From the IMG/VR virus record IMGVR_UViG_3300044675_000724, positions 1 to 20,283 of that record: a stretch of 20,283 bases of DNA; one strand, 5' to 3'. This DNA comes from a virus. Positions 15,981 through 20,283 of the stretch are shown one piece after another. Position 1 is the first letter of the stretch, and each line of letters opens with the position of its first letter. The notes under the pieces are model-generated. The model searched no databases, was not told where the DNA came from, and was given only the letters and a program-made list of their open reading frames with translations. The translations under genes and the position numbers were made by a program.

Positions 15981-16181
15981 TTACAGAGTACCGTGTGTTT
16001 GTGAAAAAAGTTCTTCTTTAATAGCCTTTTTAATTTTACTTATTACGGATGGCGTTTTCTTTTTAGGAAGTTGAGGTCCTTGAATTTTTACAGAACCCAT
16101 CATGCCACCTTGAGGCTTATAGATAGGCGTAACGTTTTTTCCACCTGAACCCATAATGCCGCCTTGATTTCTATCTGACAT
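15981..16181 (-). CDS. Short basic protein with IYKPxGG motif (66 aa)
   Basis: The 66-aa product starts with Gly/Met-rich MSDRNQGGIMGSGGK, followed by VTPIYKPQGGMMGSVKI and a basic helix (KTPSVISKIKKAIKEELF). The motif IYKPxGG is repeated near the end of the upstream 119-aa protein, and the gene is bounded by two copies of an exact 25-bp sequence, so partial duplication of a small gene is likely. A TTAGGA ribosome site precedes the ATG. The function is unknown; position between terminase and portal might suggest a packaging or portal-associated role. Confidence 0.6.
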   Translation of the reverse strand: MSDRNQGGIMGSGGKNVTPIYKPQGGMMGSVKIQGPQLPKKKTPSVISKIKKAIKEELFSQTHGTL

Positions 16182-16189
16182 TTTATATT

Positions 16190-16214
16190 CCTAACTTAGA
16201 TTTAAAAAATTATT
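16190..16214. repeat. 25-bp direct repeat, copy 2 (before the 66-aa gene)
   Basis: Exact second copy of the 25-bp repeat at 15944-15968. It overlaps the stop codon of the 119-aa gene and supplies the ribosome site of the 66-aa gene. The two copies are 246 bp apart and enclose that gene. Confidence 0.85.
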
Positions 16215-16569
16215 TATTTTTGATTGAAAGAAGGCCAAGACCAGAGCCGCCCATTGGCTTATAAATTGCAGAAACTTTAGCGCCGCCTGTGCCAGAGATT
16301 CCAGGAGTAGAGCGAACACTAACTGTTGGACCCTTGGTGACATTTTTTTCTGCATGCGCACGAATATCTAGTGTACCCATAGCAGTATTGCGCGTTCTAG
16401 CAGATTCGGAAGCATTTCTATTTCCACGCTCAGCCGCTGTCATTGGTGGGACTGCTTTAACATTTGAACCAGGAGTTTTTGGCTTTGCTGCTGCAGCCTT
16501 TGCTGCTTTTGCATCTGCTTTGGCTTGTAGGGCTTTTGCCTTTGCTTTAACTTGTTGTGGTGTTGGCAT
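16210..16569 (-). CDS. Basic Ala/Lys-rich protein (119 aa)
   Basis: The first 36 residues are an Ala/Lys/Gln helix (QQVKAKAKALQAKADAKAAK) resembling a highly basic nucleic-acid-binding tail. The middle is polar, with EKNVTKGPTVSVRS, and the C-terminal part has GGAKVSAIYKPMGGSG, the same IYKPxGG motif as in the 66-aa gene downstream. The ATG is preceded by TTAGGATAATAAA. The gene lies 9 bp after the terminase stop. No family is recognised; a role in DNA handling during packaging is conceivable from its charge and place. Confidence 0.65.
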   Translation of the reverse strand: MPTPQQVKAKAKALQAKADAKAAKAAAAKPKTPGSNVKAVPPMTAAERGNRNASESARTRNTAMGTLDIRAHAEKNVTKGPTVSVRSTPGISGTGGAKVSAIYKPMGGSGLGLLSIKNK

Positions 16570-16578
16570 TTTATTATC

Positions 16579-18447
16579 CTAACTATAAGTTTCTTGCCAT
16601 TGCTCAGCGAATGCTTCGTCTAAGTTTAATGACATACGTTGTTGTTTTTGACTTCGGGTTGCCCAGCGGTTAGTTTGATATTGACCCACCGCAGAGGATT
16701 GTTGCATTAATTCACGTACACGTATAATAGCAAACCATAAAGCCATCACACAGTCAGTTGGGTTTTTAGTATCTGGCTTCCAGGTAATGAGTTGCTGCAC
16801 CAAAGACTTGAGTCCTTCTGAGCCTTCATTACTTGGTAGTTCTATGATACCGTTGTTCTGGTAGCGTTCATTGCTAATGCTGCCAAAAAGGCTAGCCATA
16901 GATGCTACACCGAAAGACGTGTCCCACTTGTTCTTGCCTGTAAAGTGTGAGTTCAATTGACAACCATAGGTTGCTAGATAGTTACGTAAATCCGTATCCA
17001 TAGCATAATACTTCTGGTGTGCGTTAATCTCCACACGAAACTCTTGAGGATGGTACTTCTCAACCCACTCACGAATAAGAGCATTCTCTTTTTGAGGTGT
17101 CGGGTCCGCCATGTTTACGCAGTCCAGTACATATATCTGACCATCGTCGCGGTTGTACGTTACTGCTACGAAAGCAGAGCGACCAGATACTGCAGGGTCA
17201 AAACCAATTACTGTGTAGATTGAGCCTGCTCTTTGCGGGTGTCCTGGAGTACCAGGTTTAAGCGGTCCACGCTTTCGCATACCGTTAACACATCCTGCAA
17301 CTGCTGTTGGCGGAAAGATAGAGTCTTGTTGGACATCTTCTTGTTGGTAGACCATAGCCCATACTGACGGAGCGACCTCAGAGCGACGCTTAAAGAGCGA
17401 GGGTCCATCCCACTTAGGGTAAAGCCCATCTTCGAATTGCTCATCTAAATCGTTCTCCTGGATGTTGGTCTTAGGCCACAACGTTTTCCAGTTCTGCGGG
17501 TTCTCATCAAATTGCAGAACGGCAGGCATAGCACAGTAGGTAAAGGGAGTCTTGCCACCAGTCCATTGTGCGCCATCACGTATCATTTTATACAAATCTA
17601 CGGGAGCGACACGGGTTCCTACTATAAGTAATTTTCCGTGCCGTCCCAGACGTGTGATAACTTCCTTTTGAAGCCATTCAATTTGCTTCTCCCATTCATG
17701 GGCATTTGAGTTCATCACAACGTCGTCTAGGATAATCAGGTCGGCGCGTGCGCCGTAAATCTGGGAACCAAATCCAAGTGCTTGCACTGTGGGGTCTTTC
17801 TCGCCAGAATCTCGTCCCGTTCCTAAATATATCATGTCGGCAGACCATTGGGTTGCATCTGCCTTATAGCCTCCATTTGGGCCAAAGGCCGTCTGGAGTT
17901 TCATATATGCTGGGTGGCTAAGACGAGTCTTAATCGCACCTAAGAATTTACGTGCCATACCCTGGGTCTTGGACACGATGATAACTCGCGCATTGGGGTT
18001 GGTCACAATTGTGTACAACGCATAGTTGGTTGTAATGGTGGTTGACTTGGCGTGCTCGGGTGGCACGTTAATCAGGACACGCTTTGGGTCTCCTGGCTCG
18101 TAAGTCATACCTGCAGGTTGCCATCGTGGCTCACGACCTTCAATAAGGTCTAGCCAGTTAAGTTGATGGTCAAAGAGGGTAGTGTCCAGAAACTGCTGGG
18201 AGAAGTCGGGGTAGGATATATCTTTGAGTTCTGCCAGGTCTGCTTTGATGCCTTTGCCTGCAAGGCGGGCTTTTTCAGACTTTTCCTTAAAGGATTCGTC
18301 CACCATGACCCATTGACGAAAGGCTGTATCTTGTCTACCGACGGCGGCCATAGCGGCCGTAATGGTAGCACCCTGTTCTAGTAGGGCTAGTACTTTAGCC
18401 TGGGCTTCGTCTTTAGGTACTGATTGTACCCCTGGTTTACGTCCCAT
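16579..18447 (-). CDS. terL: Large terminase with N-terminal helix-turn-helix segment
   Basis: The 622-aa protein carries both terminase activities. The ATPase has a Walker A at 127-136 (NVPPEHAKST, Lys134), a Walker B at 237-242 (LIILDD) and a coupling-type segment LLIVGTR at 273-279. The RNase H-like nuclease has Asp417 in GFDPAVSG, Glu473 in RVEINAH and Asp565 in PTDCVMALW, the three acidic residues expected for metal binding. Residues about 12-62 (LLEQGATITAAMAAVGRQDT, AFRQWVMVDESF) look like a helix-turn-helix of the kind normally found in small terminase subunits or Tc1-type DNA-binding proteins. No separate small-terminase gene is seen nearby. In the family this motor cuts and pumps DNA through the portal. 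It begins with ATG after a TTAGGAGACAATA ribosome site and is the first large gene of the leftward block. Confidence 0.95.
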   Translation of the reverse strand: MGRKPGVQSVPKDEAQAKVLALLEQGATITAAMAAVGRQDTAFRQWVMVDESFKEKSEKARLAGKGIKADLAELKDISYPDFSQQFLDTTLFDHQLNWLDLIEGREPRWQPAGMTYEPGDPKRVLINVPPEHAKSTTITTNYALYTIVTNPNARVIIVSKTQGMARKFLGAIKTRLSHPAYMKLQTAFGPNGGYKADATQWSADMIYLGTGRDSGEKDPTVQALGFGSQIYGARADLIILDDVVMNSNAHEWEKQIEWLQKEVITRLGRHGKLLIVGTRVAPVDLYKMIRDGAQWTGGKTPFTYCAMPAVLQFDENPQNWKTLWPKTNIQENDLDEQFEDGLYPKWDGPSLFKRRSEVAPSVWAMVYQQEDVQQDSIFPPTAVAGCVNGMRKRGPLKPGTPGHPQRAGSIYTVIGFDPAVSGRSAFVAVTYNRDDGQIYVLDCVNMADPTPQKENALIREWVEKYHPQEFRVEINAHQKYYAMDTDLRNYLATYGCQLNSHFTGKNKWDTSFGVASMASLFGSISNERYQNNGIIELPSNEGSEGLKSLVQQLITWKPDTKNPTDCVMALWFAIIRVRELMQQSSAVGQYQTNRWATRSQKQQRMSLNLDEAFAEQWQETYS

Positions 18448-18503
18448 TATTGTCTCCTAAAAACGCCTATTTAACGGTAGGGCTAAACGGGCATAACTGT
18501 CCC

Positions 18504-18536
18504 ATTATAATTATAATTTTATATATATTATATATA
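18504..18536. other. 33-bp pure A/T tract upstream of the terminase gene
   Basis: Thirty-three consecutive A/T bases lie 57 bp before the terminase start, with TATAAT-like hexamers in both directions. This could be a DNA unwinding element for the nearby DnaA-box cluster, or the -10 part of a leftward late promoter; I could not pick a matching -35. Confidence 0.6.
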
Positions 18537-18543
18537 GGAGGAG

Positions 18544-18631
18544 CGGAGTCTTAAACGGAGCGACTCCGTAATATGTATTTATATACATAATAGATAACCT
18601 GTTCAAACAGGTAAATCCGAACAAAGTTCGG
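18544..18631. repeat. Four consecutive short hairpins
   Basis: Four perfect inverted repeats follow each other in 88 bp: CGGAGTC/GACTCCG (18544-18568, 11-nt loop), TATGTAT/ATACATA (18572-18589, TTAT loop), ACCTGTT/AACAGGT (18597-18612, CA loop) and CCGAAC/GTTCGG (18617-18631, AAA loop). They lie between the A/T tract and a possible small gene, in the leader of the leftward transcript. They could form a structured 5' leader RNA, protein-binding sites, or hairpins of a replication origin. Confidence 0.7.
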
Positions 18632-18690
18632 GAATATATTTTTCGCAGTAGTACTTTTGAGCGTATATAGCCCCCAAATATAACAGAAAA

Positions 18691-18873
18691 TTATTGTGGG
18701 ATACTATAGGAGTACGGTCCAACGATTTTTAACAACCCACCCTCAAAGAATTGTCGACTTATCGACATGTCTACATGTAGATTGTTCCCTAGTTCCACAT
18801 AGTGAGATGGAATCTCACCTATTGAGACGGCCATTCTGGCCTCTGGCTTTACATAATTCGGAATATCTGGCAC
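18691..18873 (-). CDS. Possible small leftward protein (60 aa), unproven
   Basis: A frame from GTG at 18873 gives a 60-aa product with a believable mix of residues (PNYVKPEARMAVSIGEIPSH; YVELGNNLHVDMSISRQFFE; GGLLKIVGPYSYSIPQ). A TTG 12 codons earlier or an ATG 13 codons later, which has an AGAGG six bases upstream, are alternative starts. It is transcribed toward the terminase. Against it: the same DNA contains several short palindromes (TGTCGA/TCGACA at 18752-18767; CTACATGTAG at 18771-18780; GTGAGAT/ATCTCAC at 18802-18818; GGCCA/TGGCC at 18829-18841), and no function is recognised. It may be a regulator or simply a chance open frame. Confidence 0.35.
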   Translation of the reverse strand: MPDIPNYVKPEARMAVSIGEIPSHYVELGNNLHVDMSISRQFFEGGLLKIVGPYSYSIPQ

Positions 18874-18893
18874 TAGACTATCTGCCCTGCCCC

Positions 18894-18955
18894 TGTGGAT
18901 AACCCCCAATAGTTATGCACAAGTTATCCCCACCTGTGGATAAACCTGTGGATAA
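18894..18955. other. Cluster of five DnaA-box-like 9-mers, putative replication origin
   Basis: Three exact copies of TGTGGATAA (reverse complement of the classic DnaA box TTATCCACA) lie at 18894-18902, 18935-18943 and 18947-18955. In the opposite orientation are TTATGCACA at 18913-18921, which matches the relaxed consensus TTATNCACA, and TTATCCCCA at 18924-18932, with one mismatch. Five boxes in 62 bp, together with the nearby A/T tract and the strand switch of gene direction, are the make-up of a DnaA-dependent origin. A DnaA titration site or DnaA-regulated promoter is the alternative. Confidence 0.75.
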
Positions 18956-18961
18956 CTTTCG

Positions 18962-18973
18962 ACACAAACTTTT
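18962..18973 (+). repeat. ACACAAACTTTT repeat, copy 1
   Basis: The 12-mer ACACAAACTTTT followed by CG lies between the DnaA boxes and the LexA box. Further copies are at 19932-19943 and 19998-20009, and a shortened one (ACACAAACC) at 19922. All are upstream of rightward promoters. It may be an activator or initiator-binding site. Confidence 0.6.
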
Positions 18974-18988
18974 CGAACAGGTGTTCGA
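18973..18988. promoter_or_regulatory. LexA (SOS) box
   Basis: TCGAACAGGTGTTCGA matches the LexA operator of Bacillus and actinobacteria (CGAACRNRYGTTCG) at every defined position and extends one base further on each side as a perfect palindrome. It lies 28 bp before the -35 of the rightward promoter and 18 bp past the DnaA-box cluster. Host LexA could therefore hold a phage promoter in check until DNA damage. Whether it acts on the rightward promoter or on an unseen leftward one is not clear. Confidence 0.8.
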
Positions 18989-18997
18989 TAGATGCCC

Positions 18998-19015
18998 ATG
19001 TCCACAATGTCCGAA
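18998..19015 (+). repeat. Two 9-bp ATGTCC repeats abutting the -35
   Basis: ATGTCCACA and ATGTCCGAA follow each other directly and end one base before the -35 of the first rightward promoter. They are related to the four 9-mers at 19045-19080. Confidence 0.6.
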
Positions 19016-19044
19016 TTGACCTTATTGCCCCGTTATGGTAGAAT
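19016..19044 (+). promoter_or_regulatory. Rightward sigma70-like promoter for the 211-aa gene
   Basis: TTGACC at 19016-19021 and TAGAAT at 19039-19044 are separated by exactly 17 bp. Transcription would begin near 19051 and give a leader of about 140 nt before the ATG at 19191. It is bracketed by the tandem 9-mers and has a LexA box upstream and a palindrome downstream, so it is likely to be tightly controlled. Confidence 0.75.
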
Positions 19045-19080
19045 ATGTCCTATAAGTCCGATATGTCGCGAATGTCGCTA
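19045..19080 (+). repeat. Four tandem 9-bp repeats just after the -10
   Basis: ATGTCCTAT, AAGTCCGAT, ATGTCGCGA and ATGTCGCTA follow without a gap, sharing the core AWGTCS with a strict 9-bp period. They begin at the first base after the -10 and cover the predicted start site. Such iterons fit a repressor or a replication-initiator binding site. Confidence 0.65.
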
Positions 19081-19090
19081 TATAATATAG
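19078..19090. promoter_or_regulatory. Palindrome CTATATAATATAG, copy 1 (possible operator)
   Basis: A 13-bp inverted repeat with one central base lies 33 bp after the -10 of the first rightward promoter. The same element, with central A or T, occurs twice around the second promoter (20039-20051 and 20136-20148). It also contains TATAAT, so a -10 role cannot be excluded, but no -35 lies at the right distance. Confidence 0.6.
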
Positions 19091-19190
19091 TGAGCGAATT
19101 AGGGGAATGGATTAGACATATTCCGAGATTAGGCACTACAATAAAGACATGGACAAAGGCTCCATGCAGTACCCAAACAAAGGAAAAAAA

Positions 19191-19826
19191 ATGTCAGCAA
19201 ACACAGTAAAAAACGCTAGCCCGCTAGCAGAATTGAACGATTCACTTCAAGCGGAATACATGGACGTAATCGCAAAGGGAGAGGATGCGAATATCGCGAA
19301 CCTCGAGTTCATCAAGTCACTAGATGACCAGATGCAAAGAGGCCTAACTCAAGCGGTCGCAACTGCAACACTCAAGGCAACAGCCAAGGGAATCAAAGTC
19401 GGAATAATCGTAAAGCATGGACATATTCCCTCAATCCCTACAGCCCGCCTAATCGTGGACAAGTACTTCAACGAGATGCCAGAGACAACAGCCTCAGCCG
19501 TTCTCACTCTTGCCTCTCGAGTTCTTGCGGATGTAAAGGCAAGCGGAGTCCGCAAGCACATTGCAAAGTTCGACACATTGAAAGAGTTAGCAGATGGCAC
19601 ACGCACAAAGGCCGAGTCACAAGCAGAGGCAAAGGCCGAGTCACAAGATGAGGCCATGCAAGAATCAGCCAAGGCCATCACCTTGGAGAATATCGTGGAT
19701 GCTGTTGATTCTTACCTCTCAGCCAATGACCTCAAGACTCTCACCACATGCGAGTTAGAGAAGTTGCACAAGGTAATCGCAAAGTTGATTACAGTAGAGA
19801 ACAACACCAAGGCGCTCACAAAGTAA
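19191..19826 (+). CDS. Rightward early-type protein of unknown function (211 aa)
   Basis: This is the first gene of the rightward block. I use the ATG at 19191 because AAAGGA lies six bases before it; an ATG at 19149 in the same frame lacks a ribosome site and lies in a hairpin (CATGGA/TCCATG, 19148-19166). The product is helical and charged. The segment TAKGIKVGIIVKHGHIPSIP is followed by a long helical part and then an imperfect 8-residue duplication (KAESQAEA / KAESQDEA), encoded by two adjacent 24-bp repeats at 19608-19655. The C-terminus is another helix (CELEKLHKVIAKLITVEN). Codons appear more GC-rich than in the leftward genes. I do not recognise a family; a regulator or DNA-binding early protein is possible from its place beside the origin-like region. 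Confidence 0.8.
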   Translation: MSANTVKNASPLAELNDSLQAEYMDVIAKGEDANIANLEFIKSLDDQMQRGLTQAVATATLKATAKGIKVGIIVKHGHIPSIPTARLIVDKYFNEMPETTASAVLTLASRVLADVKASGVRKHIAKFDTLKELADGTRTKAESQAEAKAESQDEAMQESAKAITLENIVDAVDSYLSANDLKTLTTCELEKLHKVIAKLITVENNTKALTK

Positions 19827-19841
19827 TCGCCTAAATCTAAG

Positions 19842-19867
19842 CCCTCGGCCTCTCATGAGGTCGGGGG
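19842..19867 (+). terminator. Rho-independent-type terminator of the 211-aa gene
   Basis: An 11-bp stem (CCCTCGGCCTC with GAGGTCGGGGG, two G-T pairs) closes a TCAT loop and is followed by a short TTT run. It lies 15 bp after the stop codon, separating this gene from the next promoter. Confidence 0.7.
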
Positions 19868-20027
19868 TTTAGTCATGCCCGAAAGTAATCGCGACACGCC
19901 CGACCGCGTGGGGAGCGGCCGACACAAACCAACACAAACTTTTTATTCGCGGTCAGACGGCCTTTGATTTACAGGCGGAGGCATAAGCAATTTTTCAACA
20001 CAAACTTTTCGCGCCTCTGATATGCGT
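19868..20027. other. Non-coding stretch with repeats and GC-rich inverted arms
   Basis: Between the terminator and the operator/promoter of the next gene I see no convincing gene. The stretch holds two ACACAAACTTTT repeats (19932-19943, 19998-20009) and a pair of 7-bp inverted arms, GACCGCG at 19902-19908 and CGCGGTC at 19948-19954, which enclose the first of these. A small RNA or a regulatory site is possible; nothing decides between them. Confidence 0.5.
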
Positions 20028-20051
20028 AACGTGGCTTGCTATATAATATAG
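20028..20051 (+). promoter_or_regulatory. 24-bp operator-like element upstream of the second promoter
   Basis: The element consists of AACGTGGCTT followed by GCTATATAATATAG, and ends 17 bp before the -35. It recurs at 20125-20148 after the promoter, in the same direction, with only small changes. A shared repressor or activator could bind both and loop the DNA. Confidence 0.62.
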
Positions 20052-20068
20052 CGACCCAACCAACGTGC

Positions 20069-20097
20069 TTGACATCTGCCCGCCTATGGTGTATAGT
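20069..20097 (+). promoter_or_regulatory. Strong rightward sigma70-like promoter
   Basis: TTGACA at 20069-20074 is a perfect -35, and TATAGT at 20092-20097 is a near-consensus -10, separated by 17 bp. Transcription would begin near 20104, about 60 nt before the ATG at 20163. It is the best promoter seen in the window and lies between the two 24-bp elements. Confidence 0.82.
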
Positions 20098-20124
20098 TGT
20101 ACTTGTAAGTGAGATTAGTGAAGC

Positions 20125-20148
20125 AACGTGCTTCGCTATATTATATAG
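20125..20148 (+). promoter_or_regulatory. 24-bp operator-like element in the leader of the last gene
   Basis: AACGTGCTTC followed by GCTATATTATATAG, the second copy of the element at 20028-20051. Part of it also forms a small hairpin (GAAGC/GCTTC, 20120-20134). It ends one base before the GGAAGG ribosome site of the next gene, so binding of a protein here could also affect translation. Confidence 0.62.
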
Positions 20149-20162
20149 TGGAAGGTAATAAA

Positions 20163-20283
20163 ATGAATACAGATACCCAAACTTTGCTTCGCTTAATTGC
20201 CAAAGCAGAGGTTGCAAAGAATCACGCTGATGAAGCGCAACGCGTTGCAGATATTAAGGCTCGCGGTATTAAGGCTATGGCTG
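20163..20283 (+). CDS. Start of a rightward gene, C-terminus outside the window
   Basis: The ATG at 20163 follows a GGAAGG ribosome site at 20150-20155 and the strong promoter at 20069-20097. The 40 visible codons read MNTDTQTLLRLIAKAEVAKN and continue as a charged Ala-rich helix that could form a coiled coil. The frame is open to the window edge. Too little is present to give a function; promoter strength suggests an abundant early protein. Confidence 0.72.
   Translation, partial: MNTDTQTLLRLIAKAEVAKNHADEAQRVADIKARGIKAMA

Noticed and set aside
18536-18541. AGGAGG as a ribosome site on the plus strand
   Set aside because: No start codon with a usable frame follows at the right distance.
18617-18631. 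CCGAAC-AAA-GTTCGG as a second LexA box
   Set aside because: The arms resemble LexA half-sites but the spacer is 3 bp rather than 4; treated as one of the hairpins.
18617-18643. The same hairpin with the following ATATATTTTT as a rightward terminator
   Set aside because: There is a T-rich tail, but no rightward gene reaches it, so termination is not supported.
19149-19190. Upstream ATGs for the 211-aa gene
   Set aside because: They lack a ribosome site and one lies in a hairpin; the ATG at 19191 follows AAAGGA at ideal spacing.
19842-19954. GC-rich stem region as a tRNA or structured RNA gene
   Set aside because: No cloverleaf, T-loop or anticodon arm could be drawn; the first stem is better explained as a terminator.
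19969-20217. Minus-strand 82-codon frame across the second promoter
   Set aside because: It covers the promoter, both operator-like elements and the start of a plus-strand gene and has no ribosome site or protein-like pattern.

Overview
This window is part of a tailed double-stranded DNA phage genome, or of a prophage or metagenomic phage contig; nothing in it looks like host chromosome. Two blocks face away from a non-coding control region at about 18.45-19.19 kb. To the left, a compact block of 20 genes runs entirely on the minus strand and encodes DNA packaging, head and virion proteins. To the right, a small block of plus-strand genes of unknown function begins and leaves the window.

Reading the left block in its own direction (high to low coordinates), the order is: large terminase with a small helix-turn-helix head; two short basic proteins; portal; a proteasome/HslV-like N-terminal-threonine hydrolase in the place where a head maturation protease is usually found; a Gly/Pro-rich protein; a giant 1661-residue virion protein with a glycine-zipper membrane-like segment; three further virion-type proteins (252, 311 and 453 aa); an acidic scaffold-like protein; a major capsid protein resembling the N4-gp56 family; a run of small, often very basic proteins; a putative adaptor/connector protein; and the beginning of a repeat-bearing tail-fibre-like protein. 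Many genes overlap by one to four bases (TAATG, ATGA or GTGA), so translation is probably coupled. The giant ejection-type protein and the absence, so far, of a tape measure suggest a short-tailed (podovirus-like) virion, but the tail genes lie beyond base 1.

The control region is the most unusual part. It holds a 33-bp pure A/T tract, four back-to-back hairpins, a possible small leftward gene, five DnaA-box-like 9-mers in 62 bp, a perfect 16-bp LexA (SOS) box of the Gram-positive/actinobacterial type, and a good sigma70-like promoter bracketed by 9-bp tandem repeats. A second strong promoter near 20.08 kb is flanked by two near-identical 24-bp elements, each carrying the palindrome CTATATWATATAG; the same palindrome lies downstream of the first promoter. 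Together these look like a replication origin using host DnaA plus a regulated rightward early operon.

Host: the LexA box CGAAC-N4-GTTCG, the TTATCCACA DnaA boxes and the moderately AT-leaning composition point to a Gram-positive-type host. From general resemblance of several proteins to phages of actinobacteria I favour an actinobacterium, perhaps a low-GC freshwater one. This is inference; no database was searched. I saw no tRNA gene, CRISPR array, integrase or insertion sequence.
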